From Paralithodes platypus (taxonomy: Eukaryota; Arthropoda; Malacostraca; Decapoda; Lithodidae): 64,000 nucleotides of DNA. The stretch is from contig CM064569.1 in NCBI GenBank assembly GCA_032716605.1, forward strand, positions 12,307,493 to 12,371,492, written 5' to 3'. The notes under the pieces were generated by a model that was given only the letters and a program-made list of their open reading frames with translations, was not told the DNA's origin and searched no databases. The number at the start of each line of letters is the position of its first letter. Position 1 is the stretch's first letter. The translations under genes were made by a program, and so were the position numbers. This document shows, in pieces, positions 10,991-21,080 of the stretch.

Positions 10991-11415
10991 CCCTCTGAGT
11001 ACCAGCGACGACAGCGTGTCGTCGGTAATGTATGTAACGCTAAACCCCACGACGCACAAGTGTCGTCGGGGTTTAATTACTCCGGTCCTATGGCACCTAG
11101 AGGGCTCAGATTTGTATGGGAACTGTGTAAGTATCCCACACAACCATGCCGATGGTTGAAAACTCTCAAAATCCAACCGCGTACGCGTGAGCGTGCAAAA
11201 CATGGTTTTTGGGTGTTTTTGCCTTAAATTTTTTATTCTTGTAAAATCGACTTTCGGGGGCTCCGTAGGACCCCTTTTTTTACCTTTTTGATCGTTTTTT
11301 GGGGGGCGGTCCTTCATTCCTAACCCATTTGCTATTGTTTCTGGGAAAGAAAAAAATTCAAAACCTGCTGGTCCCTGGTGGTACATTTATTTATAACTAG
11401 CTGGGGCTCAGTGGG
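10991..11415. mobile_element. 425-bp TTAA element (CCCTCTGAGTACC family)
   Basis: Starts CCCTCTGAGTACCAGC and ends with the inverted counterpart of CCCACTGAGCCCCAGC, between TTAA at 10987-10990 and 11416-11419. It shares its left TTAA with the preceding element. The same family in the opposite orientation is nested at 13154-13591; shared words include tgagagttttcaacc (inverted), tgtgggata and cctaacccatt. The internal 141-residue minus-strand frame has no recognisable domain and is not conserved in the other copy. Confidence 0.85.
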
Positions 11416-11419
11416 TTAA

Positions 11420-11757
11420 AGCAGTAGAAATTGAGTGTCAGTGGGCGGGAGCGATAGGGGCCCACTTCCGACTGCCAGCACGTCCGTCCGTGCACTGAGA
11501 CCCCAGCCCCGGGTCTCAGCAGTGCTGCCAAAGGCAAAAAAGCGCTACATTGCTAATAAATAGCGAGTTTTCACCAATGTCCATGGTAGAGGTGCGGGTG
11601 AATCCCGCGAGCTAAGAAGCTCATTCTAGTAACATTTTGAAGCTATTTTCGTTTAGTTTTTGGCTGAATAAATTTAATTTCATGCAGACACTTGATTAAT
11701 CATTCAGAAGTGTCTGAATATGCCCTAAATAGCCCAAATATGCTAGCAGCGTAAGTT
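11420..11757. other. Stretch without a recognisable gene
   Basis: GC-rich at first, then AT-rich. No domain or repeat match found. Confidence 0.4.
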
Positions 11758-11761
11758 TTAA

Positions 11762-12118
11762 GGGGGGATGGCTCACTTTTCAGTCAATTTTTTGTCATGT
11801 ATTCAATATTTTTCTAGTTTCCTCCCTAGACCTTCATAAAACTTAAAATAAACATCCATTAGATTCCCCTTGTAGATTAATTTGTACATTTGTCTGTAGA
11901 AAAATGTCCTGGCCGAAGACTGGTTCTTCCAAAATAACAGGCTCACTATCGTTCGCCAGGAAAAAAATTGACAAAAAAGGCCATAATTAATATTGAAAAA
12001 GAAGTGGGGCGAAAGATCTTAAAATCGTCAAACTAAAGGGGTAAACATCTTAAAATCTGAGAAGTAATGAGGCTAAGCATGAGGGAGAAGGGGATCTAGA
12101 AAAACAACCCATCTCCCC
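11762..12118 (+). mobile_element. GGGG-TTAA family element, 357 bp
   Basis: Begins GGGGGGATGGCTCAC after TTAA (11758-11761). It ends catctcccc before ATAA (12119-12122), an apparent one-base decay of TTAA. Internal landmarks shared by the family are tcctccctagacct, gtacatttgtctgtagaaaa, ctggccgaag, aacaggctcactatcg, gccaggaaaaaaattgac, gtggggcgaaagatcttaaa and catgagggagaagggg. No coding capacity. Confidence 0.8.
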
Positions 12119-12122
12119 ATAA

Positions 12123-12715
12123 CTTGTTGATCATCACTGACTTGTAGAATATCGACCTGTTGAATATGGCCTACCTGTTCAATATTGTCGAGTTGTTGAA
12201 TATCTTTCAAATATCGTCGATAGGTCCACCATCGAACATCTTCTATTGAACTCATCCATTCAAAATTAGTTGAGTGGGTGGAATTCGTTGAGAGATCGAG
12301 TTTTTGAAGTGGTCAATTTCTGTTCAGGGCACCTCACCCTCGCCGAATTATGTGTGCCCCCTAATATTGACAAGCAGAAATAAACGAGACATCTGATAGG
12401 TACAGCTTATCAGTAGGTAGCAAAACCCTTGATGATAAAAAGTGTGAGCTCTAAAGTGACGGACATTACTCTACATTTATGAAACGTGAAACATACAGGA
12501 ACATGTGAACATTATCAAGGAAAGTGCGTAGTAACATATGAGCGAATTGGTATACAAACAATCAATTTTACTGTAAACTCTAAAACTTTAATTCACGCCT
12601 GTTATCACCCCTCGAACAGCCCAAGTGAATCTGCTATATGTATACTATATAATAGGTAAACAATTTACATATTTAATACACGATGTCTTACTTTCATCCC
12701 ATACCGGCTAACAAT
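12123..12715. other. Stretch without a recognisable gene
   Basis: AT-rich. At 12120-12200 short words such as gttgaatat and tcatcactgac recur loosely. No domain or RNA gene seen. Confidence 0.4.
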
Positions 12716-12720
12716 CAACC

Positions 12721-12932
12721 ACTTGCGAGTTTCAGGCTATAAGGAAGTTGGAGTCGTAAGCATCCATATTACACAGAAATGCAATAATAATGTAGGTTTC
12801 TGATGGATAAATAGTATGCTGAATTGGGTTTTATGTGTTTATAGATGTACTACAACCGTATTTTAGTTGGTAACTGTTAAATATTCATGAATACAGCTCC
12901 AACTTCCTTATAGAACGAAACTCACGAGTAGT
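12721..12932. repeat. Inverted repeat with 30-40 bp arms (MITE-like)
   Basis: The left arm 12721-12752 (acttgcgagtttc then ctataaggaagttggag) is inverted at 12896-12932 (ctccaacttccttatag then gaaactcacgagt). About 145 bp lie between the arms. I see no clear target duplication, so the exact element ends are unknown. Confidence 0.75.
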
Positions 12933-13092
12933 CACTTGACGATCTACGGTAACTTAGGAACCAATTCTGGGGATCAAAATGGTACAAAATCAGTAAACTC
13001 CTTGACCTCCCACAGAGCTGTCCTGCTCAGGTAATGTTCCAGAAGTGTAACAAAATTAGCAATGTGGCCCCATATGGGGACCGCCACTTTAA

Positions 13093-14127
13093 CCCGTAAA
13101 CGGCGGCAAAGCTCTTAAGAGGTTTTACTGGGCGACGGTGGCAAAGCTCTTAACCCGTCCAGCCCCGGCTAGTTTTGTAATGTTTGTTCACCAGAACCCG
13201 GCCGGTTTTCTAAAAATGGTTGTATTCCAGAAACAATAGCGAATGGGTTAGGAATGAAGGAAAAACCACGAAAAACCGCTCAAAAAGCTTAAAAAATGGT
13301 CCTACAGAGCCCCCGAAAACGTATTTTACAAGAATAAAAAATTAAAGGCAATTATCCCAAAAAAACAGGTTATTGCGTGCTCACACGCACGCACGTGGAC
13401 TTTGAGAGTTTTCAACCATCGGCACGGTTGCGTGGGATACGTACACAGTTCCCATACAAATCTGAGCCCTCTTGAGTGGCTACACCTGAGGTTACGGTCG
13501 GCGCAATTAGGGTGACGCGCCAGGCGCGTCTCTGGGGCTGTGCGTTACATACATCGCCGACGCGTCAGGCGCGTCGCTGGGGCTGTACGGGTTACGAGAG
13601 AGGCCTAAAAATACCATTTAAACAGCACTAAACAATTGTTTTTTTTGTTTTTTCCCTATACCTCATATCACTCCTCCACATCCCCTCCTTCCTCCCTTTC
13701 CCCTCCCCCTTCAATTATCACCTATTTTCCCTGTTATTCCCTAATTTGTTGGTATATTTTTGTGCTAACATTAGCAAACTGTGTGGGGGATGTGCTTACG
13801 TGCCTAGCAGGTGTGTTACACAAGAGAGTGTGTGTATGAGTAGGCTCAGTGTGGCTTGAGGCCTCGTGGAGGGAGGGGTTGCCTCAATTTTCTCCATAAT
13901 TCATGAATGGGCTGGTCCATCTATATTCGCGATTTTGACCAGAAAAATTATATTTTCACTTGTTTTATTGTTGTTACAGGTTACTATCTTCATAGTGAAG
14001 GTAAAATAGGCTCATATGAATAGGTAATAACGATATTTATCGTAAAATGACGATTATAGGCCTGAATGGAGCCCATATGGTCGCCCATGGGGAGCTAGTT
14101 CATTACCTCCCCCTCGCCGTTCCCGGG
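13093..14127. mobile_element. TTAA element of the CCCGTAAACGGC family, carrying a nested element
   Basis: Flanked by TTAA at 13089-13092 and 14128-14131. The left end CCCGTAAACGGCGGC and the inverted right end CCCGGGAACGGCGAG form the inverted repeat. The 596-bp element at 28710-29305 is the same family in the opposite orientation; long stretches match, including ttcatgaatgggctggtcca and gaggtaatgaacta-type sequence. The copy here is longer because it contains the separate element at 13154-13591. The small frame at 13636-13839 is not conserved evidence of a gene. Confidence 0.9.
13154..13591 (-). mobile_element. 438-bp TTAA element nested in the previous one
   Basis: Flanks are TTAA (13150-13153) and TTAC (13592-13595). 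It belongs to the 10991-11415 family, inverted. The homologous position in the copy at 28710-29305 reads ctcttaagag without any insert (about 29244-29253), which proves an insertion with TTAA duplication. The right part carries two diverged copies of a 50-bp unit (cgcgccaggcgcgtctctgg and cgcgtcaggcgcgtcgctgg). Confidence 0.9.
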
Positions 14128-14346
14128 TTAAACGGCTCTCACCCGAAAACTGATTGATGGATTTTAAATGTCTTGTTACCAATAGTAGAAACTACAATTA
14201 ATGCTTAATATTATGTTAAGAGCAAATTATACTACTGTAAATATTAGGTCATATATAAAACAAACAAAAAAATAGTGAAAAAAAAGGGTCAACAAAAGTG
14301 AGGCATATCTCATACATTACATAAGCTGGATTAACTCCTTGCAACT

Positions 14347-14859
14347 GGCGGGTGCCCAACCCCGAAAGGGGTTGAAATAGGGGAGCTATCTCCCCGCCAA
14401 AGGCGGCTTTCTAGGGCCTTTCCTAGCTGTTGCTGAGAGGATTGGGTTCTAGTCATGTGGTGATGGGATGGTCTATCAGAGTGAGAACTGAGCGATCTCT
14501 GCCATACCCATAGCTTACTCTGACTGTTCTTTTTACTTATATATTTTCTAGATCTCAAGTGACGGCGTCTCTTCCGTGGATTGACCTCCCAATCTACCAA
14601 GATTGGAAGCCAAAGCGTCACATTTTTCCTTTGCCCCTCAACTTTCTCTTCATAATTGCTGAGGGGCACAGGGTCCTGGATAGGGCTTTGGTTTCCCGGG
14701 CGTTTCCGCACCCTCCTCAGCTCCCCGCCATGGAGTGGCTTCGGTCACCCAGGCTTTATTGTGGTCGGCAGGGAGGGTTCTGTGGGGGCGCTCGGTTATG
14801 GCCTTGGCCTTGCTCGGGGCCTTGGGGCTGTTCGGCCTGGCAGCTTGGGGAACAACAAC
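14347..14859 (+). mobile_element. SINE-like retroposon with (AAC)n tail and 14-bp TSD
   Basis: Bracketed by AACTCCTTGCAACT at 14333-14346 and 14860-14873. The 3' end is cagcttggggaacaacaaca. Two other copies exist at 26194-26588 (minus) and 56468-56885. The shared body starts at gatgggctggtctatcag-type sequence; this copy extends about 115 bp further 5'. Its 3' 70 bp resemble the 3' end of the LINE at 33075-34619 (atggccttggcc, ggggctgttcggcctggcagc). I see no convincing A/B box, so it may instead be the 3' part of an unseen LINE. The 60-126 residue frames across it are not conserved as proteins. Confidence 0.8.
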
Positions 14860-14873
14860 AACTCCTTGCAACT

Positions 14874-14995
14874 CATATGACGCTATAGCGTCATATGGTA
14901 CTTATGACCAAAAACTCATATGACGCGATCGTGTCATATGGACTTATCTACATGCCTCTCCAATAAGTTTATGACGCGATTGAGCGTCATATGGA
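14874..14995. repeat. Three CATATGACGC palindromes
   Basis: The word catatgacgc and its inverse gcgtcatatg flank a 4-bp centre at 14874-14897 (perfect). They recur imperfectly around 14924-14947 (gcgatcgtgtcatatg), with a third at about 14970-14992 (tatgacgcgattgagcgtca). They lie inside the CTCCTTGC TTAA element and may be subterminal transposase-binding repeats; that role is inference. Confidence 0.8.
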
Positions 14996-15170
14996 GCTCT
15001 GTTAGTCCGGTAAGTTAGATGAAGATCTGTCGGTTGGTGGCAACCCCAGGTTTCTCCGACAATTCTAACGGCCAGCAGTGTGGTTTTGACAGTTGTGTGG
15101 TGCAGTGGCAATGATACCGGGCTCCCGCCTCCGTAGACTTACTGGAACATAATATTTCGCAAGGAGTTAA

Positions 15171-15650
15171 TTTGGTTGCAGGGCTGGGGAGGGTATGGCT
15201 GAGGGTCTTGGGTGACATGAAGGCAGAACTCTGGGGCTAAACAAAAGTTCGATAGGAAGGGGAAATTTGTAGTACACATTTGGGATTATGGACCCCATAT
15301 GGTGACCGGACAGGTTGGTACAGGAAAGGGGAGGAGAGAGAGCGGCGGCTCACACCCTCTCCCAGTTGTAGGACGATGCGGACTGACTGCTCGTCTTCAA
15401 AACTTCTTGCCATTGGCCTCCGGCCGTGAAATATTCGCAAAAAACCTGTTTTACGCATATTTTTTGGCCCATATGGGGCCAATATGCCTGAGCAGGGTTA
15501 AGCAAAATAAAATAATTTAATGAGAGTCAGAATACAATGAAGAAAGGGGTCATTGTATGTTGACAGTTTATGAGGATACTTAATCTAATCCTGGATAAAT
15601 TCAAAGGATTTTAACTAAACAATTTCAAGATCCGATCATGCATTTCTTTT
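15171..15650. other. Stretch without a recognisable gene
   Basis: Short frames on both strands lack any domain I recognise. The word cccatatggg occurs near 15294-15303 and 15470-15476, as in other non-coding repeats here. Confidence 0.4.
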
Positions 15651-15654
15651 CTGT

Positions 15655-15830
15655 TTTCTGGTTATTATTAGACGAATGTATTCAGATTAGTAAAGGTATA
15701 TGGAAGTCAGATGGCTAATTGAAATAGTCTTTACCCTTACAATTTCCACAGATCCTTTTCAACTATAAAATCGTCTATTGATAGCCAGACAAAAATGCCA
15801 AAATGCGTCATAATCTTCAAAGAGTAAAAT
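15655..15830. mobile_element. Degraded copy of the CCCCTTC MITE family
   Basis: The order ttattagacga, agtaaagg, gctaattgaaatagtc, ccttttcaactataaaatcg and tctattgatagccaga follows the body of the element at 4206-4411. The CCCC ends are lost. No coding capacity. Confidence 0.7.
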
Positions 15831-15885
15831 GTAGGTCCTAAAGTGCACTGCATTTCGCTCACTAATACGACGACGAAAACAAAAT

Positions 15886-15905
15886 ATATATATACTGTAT
15901 ATATA

Positions 15906-15972
<67 letters not shown>
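15886..15972. repeat. (TA)n microsatellite with ACTG interruptions
   Basis: TA array preceded by two tatatatactgta words. Confidence 0.95.
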
Positions 15973-15975
<3 letters not shown>

Positions 15976-16214
15976 TAGTAAATATATAAATTAATAAAGA
16001 AATTAATACAAATTAAATTAACTTCTTTCAGTAACTGGCAGTGATAGAGACACATTTCAATACACGGTCCGAAAGGGCAAAAACCCGAGCGACCCTATCC
16101 CTAAGTGGAGTTAGATTAAGTGATGTTTGGTTAGTTTACCGTATTTTACATTATCTATATTTAATTAAATTAATTAGTAAATACATAAATGAATAAATAA
16201 ATTAATACAAATGG

Positions 16215-16570
16215 TAGTTTTTTTTTTAATGGGAGGTTTTAAGTTCCTAGACCTCCATCAAGCTCTACAAAATACCCCCAAAACCTCCCTTCGAGACAAA
16301 TGTGTACATTTTTCGGTAGAAAAAGGTCGCGGTTGAAGGCTGGGATCTACTAAATTACAGGCTCGCTATCACTCGCCACAAAAATATCGACACCTACAGT
16401 AAATGGAACAAAGGTCTTAAAATAGACCGAAATGGGGCAAAAGGTCTTAAAATTGCTGAACTAATGGGGCGAACATTTTTAAATCTCAAAACTAATTATG
16501 GGATTAAACATGAGGGAGAAGGTGGTCCAGAAATAATAATCTATAAGTGAAAATCTCCCCTCAAGTTAAG
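16215..16570 (+). mobile_element. Degraded GGGG-TTAA family copy
   Basis: Contains cctagacctccatcaagc, gtacatttttcggtagaaaa, ttacaggctcgctatcactc, atggggcaaaaggtcttaaa and catgagggagaaggtggtcc in the family order. The right end reads ctccccTCAA rather than TTAA. No coding capacity. Confidence 0.75.
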
Positions 16571-16589
16571 TTTAGGAGGCTATCTATTT

Positions 16590-16886
16590 TGGTGTGAAGT
16601 CAATTTGGTACCTGGTCGTGTTTTGAGGTAGTTCTGGTCGTAGCCCTTATAAACTATGTGGTCGCTTAGATATGTGGTTATTTTGGTATGTGGTCGTTTT
16701 AGTTGTGGCCGTTTCAGAGTGTAATTGGTATATGGTCGCTTTGACATGTGATGGTCGTTTTGGCATGAGGTTGTTTCGATTGTGGCCGTTTCAGAGTGCG
16801 GCCGTTTTGACTTGAAGCCTGTGAGAGCTTCAGGTGGAGGACCAAAGTTGAGTGGCCTAGAGATGGGCAGCTGGTGCAAGGGAAGG

Positions 16887-16929
<43 letters not shown>

Positions 16930-16933
16930 TAGG

Positions 16934-16997
<64 letters not shown>

Positions 16998-18800
16998 GCC
17001 TGGAAATAGGAAAGCGGTGGAAATCTTGTGGTTTGAAAGTGAAAGGGTGTTGTCAAGAGCGTGTGAGCTTTAGTTAATTAAAGTTAGGAGGATCTATTTT
17101 GAGGTATTTTTTTTTTTTTGATTGTGGTTGTGTTGGTATTTGGTCGTTTTGGTATGTGGTCGTTTTGGTATATGCTTACTTTGGTATGTGGTTGTTTTGT
17201 TATGTGGTCGTTTTGGTATGTGGTCGTTCTGGTATGTGGTCGTTTTGGTATGTAGTTGTTTTGGTATGGTCGTGTTGGTATTTGGTCGTTTTGGTATGTG
17301 GTCGTTATCGTAAATACGATAGGCTATGACTCTTTTGTGATCTCGTATGTCTCTGTGACGTCACGATCGCTCCTACAGCACGACGTAGGAGGAGTAGATC
17401 TTGTATTATAAGATTGTAAATAAGTTAAGTTATAAAAGGCCTAATATGCTATTAAGCAATATTGCCATGGTCTTATGTAGTATATATGAATTTATCGTAT
17501 ATATTAATATAATTTATCGTATAGAGCAACCTAGATGCGGTACGATAATTTGGGCTCCTGGCGTTTTGCCAAGTCAGCAAGGTGTGCCTTCGAGGAACAC
17601 CAGAGCCTTCACGAACACCAACCAGTTAACATTTAATTTTCCGCCCTCAGTTGATCGTGCTTTTGTGCCTCTAATCACAATACACATACAGCAATACACA
17701 CAGCTACACCATCACGACGCTCTCATCGACGCCATGACTGACTGACAGATAAGCATAATATTCATGTCCATTCCCATGTAATCGTTTATTCTTTCTTTAA
17801 CTTGACTCGTGTCTCGGGACCGAAGTCTCGTTCCCCATTGTCCACCGAGTCTCGGGACCGAAGTCTCGTTCCCCATTGTCCACCGCCATATTGGGTAAAA
17901 CGTTCTCCCTTGCCTCATTGCCACGTGGAACTATTGGTGAGTTAATTCCTGGCTAATTTTAACCCTTATAACCTTACCCTATATATAAATTTATTATGTG
18001 AGACCTTTGGATATAAATTAGCTTGTTTCAGATTGAATTCAATTTAGATATAGAGTAGTTTTCATTTAGATTGATTTATTTGATTCATTATAGCTTAGTA
18101 ATATTTAACTTCCATTGATAGTTTACCACAGTCATTTTGGTATATGCTTACTTTGGTATGTGGTCGTGTTGGTGTGGTCGTGTTGGTATGTGGTCGTTTT
18201 GTTATTGTGGTCGTTTTGGTATGTGGTCGTTCTGGTATGTGGTCGTTTTGGTATGTAGTTGTTTTGGTATGGTCGTGTTGGTATTTGGTCATTTTGGTAT
18301 GTGGTCGTTTTGGTATATGCTTACTTTGGTATGTGGTCGTGTTGGTGTGGTCGTGTTGGTATGTGGTCGTTTTGTTATGTGGTCGTTTTGGTATGTGGTT
18401 GTTCTGGTATGTGGTCGTTTTGGTATGTAGTTGTTCTGGTATGTGGTCGTTTTGGTATGTAGTTATTTTGGTATGGTCGTGTTGGTATTTGGTCGTTTTG
18501 GTATGTGGTCGTTTTGGTATATGCTTACTTTGGTATGTGGTCGTGTTGGTATGTGGTCGTGTTGGTATGTGGTCGTTTTGGTATGTGGTCGTTTTGTTAT
18601 GTGGTCGTTTTGGTATGTGGTCGTTCTGGTATGTGGTCATTTTGGTATGTAGTTGTTTTGGTATGGTCGTGTTGGGATGTGGTCGTTTTGGTATGTGGTC
18701 GTTTTGGTATGTGGTAATATGCTAATTTTGGTATGTGGTTATTTTGGTATATAGGCTAGTAGTTTTGATATGTGGTTGTCTTGGTATTTGGTCATTGTGG
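16590..18800. repeat. 16-bp minisatellite in three blocks
   Basis: The unit ggtatgtggtcgtttt is repeated at about 17095-17310 and 18128-18790, with degenerate units at 16595-16800. Variants include ggtatttggtcg and ggtatatgcttac, and longer-period patterns are visible. The unit length is not a multiple of three and contains no stop, so several overlapping frames of up to 193 residues stay open on both strands. They are artefacts. A TA array (about 16886-16980) followed by a T-run interrupts the block. Confidence 0.9.
17311..18127. other. 817-bp non-repetitive segment inside the minisatellite
   Basis: This segment separates two minisatellite blocks and is unlike them. It includes a 38-bp direct duplication (gagtctcgggaccgaagtct and onward, about 17808-17884). 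An internal frame at 17401-17745 has no recognised domain. It may be an inserted element such as a solo LTR, but I cannot define terminal repeats or a target duplication. Confidence 0.5.
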
Positions 18801-18934
18801 CCTGGAGATTGGGAGGTGGTGCAAAGGAAAGGAAATATGTGGCTGGCAATACGGAGGTGGTGCTGATTTTGTGGTGTTAAGGGCAGATAAATGTTGACTT
18901 GTTCATATATTTATATACAGTATCTATTATGTTC

Positions 18935-19215
18935 TTAATTTCCTCCCAAAACCTCCAAACTTAAACAAATAACCCCAAGACCCCCGTTCGAAATAAATGT
19001 GTACATTTTTCGGAAGACAAATCTTAAATTACAGGCTCACTATCACTTGCCAGGAAAAAATCGATACCTAAATGAAACAATAGGTCTTAAAAACCCCAAA
19101 TTAATGTCAATTAATGTCAATTAATGTTAAATTGATCGTCATAAAATGTAAACACTAATGGGGTTAAGCATGAAGGAGAAGTGGGTCCAGAAAAAATTAA
19201 CCTTCCCTCAAAGTG
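18935..19215 (+). mobile_element. Degraded GGGG-TTAA family copy
   Basis: Family landmarks in order: ttaatttcctcccaaaacct, gtacatttttcggaagac, ttacaggctcactatcactt, gccaggaaaaaatcgatacc, ggggttaagcatgaagg and gggtccagaaaaaatt. Ends not preserved. Confidence 0.7.
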
Positions 19216-19705
19216 AAAGGGTGTTTTCAAGGATGTGTACTGTTTGAGAGAGAAAAGATGTTCCCTATGGAGATGGAATAAATATTGTTTGCTGAATTTC
19301 TGAAAAAATTACTATTGGGAGAAAGTAAATGAGGATGATGTTCATTGGTGTTAATGGAAAATGAGAGAGGCTTCAATATTTCGAGGAGAAAGTAAAATTA
19401 GATGTATGTACAGTACAGTATGTATGGGAAGTACTCGTATATGCAAAGCTAGTTTCTATGATTGGAGGAGAAATTGACAAATATCCAGTACAGAATAGAT
19501 AATAAATTGACCCTGATTAGATGTATGTATGTACATGAAATATACATAAACCTAGTCTCTACGATTAAAGGAGAAATTGACAAAAACAAATCCGGTATAA
19601 AATAGGTAAGGAATTGTTGGCTCTACATTATGATTGATAACAGTGACGATCAAACAGCTGAGCCAGCAGACCACTCTCAACCGGGTCCAAATCAACCAAT
19701 ACTGT
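19216..19705. other. Unassigned, with a loose internal duplication
   Basis: The segments 19390-19500 and 19505-19615 share agatgtatgta, ctagt(t/c)tcta(t/c)gatt, and ggagaaattgacaaa, suggesting an old tandem duplication of about 115 bp. No gene. Confidence 0.5.
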
Positions 19706-19710
19706 TTTAT

Positions 19711-20125
19711 TAGGTTAGGTAGAGTTAGGTTAGTACTAAAAAATGGTACTGGTTAGGTAGAGTTAGGGTAGTACTAAAGATTGGTACTGGTTAGGTAGAG
19801 TTAGGTTAGTACTAAAGATTGGCACTGGTTAGGTAGAGTTAGGTTTGTACTAAAGATTGGTACTGGTTAGGTAGAGTTAGGTTAATACTAAATATTGGTA
19901 CTGGTTAGGTAGAGTTAGGTTAGTACTAAAGATTGGCACTGGTTAGGTAGAGTTAGGTTTGTACTAAAGATTGGTACTAGTTAGGTAGAGTTAGGTTAGT
20001 ACTAAAGATTGACACTGGTTAGGTATAGTTAAGCTAGTACTAAAGATTGGCACTGGTTAGGTAGAGTTAGGTTTGTACTAAAGATTGGCACTGGTTAGGT
20101 AGAGTTAGGTTAGTACTAAAGACTC
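19711..20125. repeat. 38-bp minisatellite rich in TTAGG words, about 11 copies
   Basis: The unit reads ggttaggtagagttaggtta then gtactaaagattggtact. Each unit holds three TTAG(G) words. Units differ by a few substitutions, with a ttggtact/ttggcact alternation. No frame is conserved. Confidence 0.9.
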
Positions 20126-20344
20126 GTATTACTTTCGTTGTCCCTGATTATGTTGGCATTGGTTGAGATCTACTGTTTGAGGTGCCCGTGAACATATAAC
20201 AGCTATTAACTCTTGCAGTGTGATGGTCTTCTTTGTCTTCTAACCGGCATTTAGGATATGACGGTCAGACGCTTTCTAAATGGTTTGAGGACTCTATTCT
20301 ATTTGGTTTATGTGTCTATAAGGGAGAAGTGTAATTCATGTGTT
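20126..20344. other. Stretch without a recognisable gene
   Basis: Short frames only, no domain or repeat seen. Confidence 0.4.
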
Positions 20345-20654
20345 ATTATATATTTATGTATTAATGTTTTAGTTTCCTCCCTATACTTCCATATAGCATT
20401 AATAAATATATCCAAATCCCTCGTTCGAAGTATTTTGTATATTTTGTTCGGTATATACCGGTAATGCCAGGGCCAAAGTCCGGTTCCTCCTAAATTGCAG
20501 GCTCGCTATAACTCGCCAAGAAAAACAAAGCAATTAAATGGCATGAAAGTATATAAAGTTGACAAAGAAATGGGGGGAAAGATCTAACATCGTCTAACTA
20601 ATGGGGCGAATGTCTTAATATCACAAGGGAGAAGGGGGTCCAGCCAACTCTCCC
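20345..20654 (+). mobile_element. Degraded GGGG-TTAA family copy
   Basis: Family words ttagtttcctccctatactt, attgcaggctcgctataact, cgccaagaaaaa and gggagaagggggtccagcca in order. The right end ctctccc abuts TTAA (20655-20658), which also serves as the left flank of the next element. Confidence 0.7.
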
Positions 20655-20658
20655 TTAA

Positions 20659-20866
20659 CCTCTTCTGTACCGGCAACGTCTTTTTTAAATTTATTATTGC
20701 TATATTCAGACGATTTTGTGCAAATAAAAGAAGAATGTGAGGTAGTAAAAGGGCTAAGTGAAATAGTTCGAAGGTTGTTAATTGCTGGTAGCTCTTTTTA
20801 AGCTTAATAGAAGCGTCTAATAGTACCCAGAAAAAATAAATAAAAGGACGTCGCCGGTACAGATTG
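20659..20866. mobile_element. CCCCTTC-family MITE
   Basis: Left end CCTCTTCTGTACCGGCAACG after TTAA; right end gacgtcgccggtacagattgg. The interior has agacgattttgtgca on the left and gcgtctaatagtacccag on the right, as in the copy at 4206-4411. The right TTAA has decayed. A fragment of the GGGG-TTAA family continues at about 20930-21060. Confidence 0.8.
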
Positions 20867-21080
20867 GCCAACTTCTCGTGTTCTTTGGTGATTGAGCAGC
20901 ACTCCTATTTACGTTCAGTCCTACGTATTTTAGTTCAGTCCTAAATTGCAGGCTCACTATTACCCACCAGGAAAAAATCGACACAAATTACGTAAAACAA
21001 TTCAAGTATTAGTTTACAAACTGAGTCTCCAATATCGTAAATCTTTTGAAAAAGAAGTGTGTCCAATATCTCGTAACTTA

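Larger units (their letters stand above)
14335..15166. mobile_element. TTAA element with CTCCTTGC ends, split by a retroposon
   Basis: Left TTAA at 14331-14334 followed by CTCCTTGCAACT; right end GCAAGGAG before TTAA at 15167-15170. The retroposon at 14347-14859 sits just inside the left end, and its target duplication copies the terminal sequence. Without it the element is about 305 bp. The part after the retroposon has three palindromes (see 14874-14995). Confidence 0.75.

Noticed and set aside
10961..11386. 141-residue minus-strand frame as a gene
   Set aside because: Lies within a TTAA element and is not preserved in the related copy at 13154-13591.
14559..14923. Overlapping 60-109 residue frames as host proteins
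   Set aside because: They sit in the SINE-like retroposon; the same DNA in the other two copies does not keep one common protein frame.
16580..17056. 158-residue minus-strand frame
   Set aside because: Spans a TA microsatellite and degenerate minisatellite units; no domain.
18095..18725. Frames of up to 193 residues on both strands (repeating VVVLVCGRFGMW or NDHIPKRPHTKT words)
   Set aside because: They are produced by a stop-free 16-bp minisatellite and stay open in several frames on both strands at once.
19711..20125. CRISPR-like array or true telomere
   Set aside because: Units are contiguous minisatellite repeats without unique spacers, and the period is 38 bp, not 5 bp.
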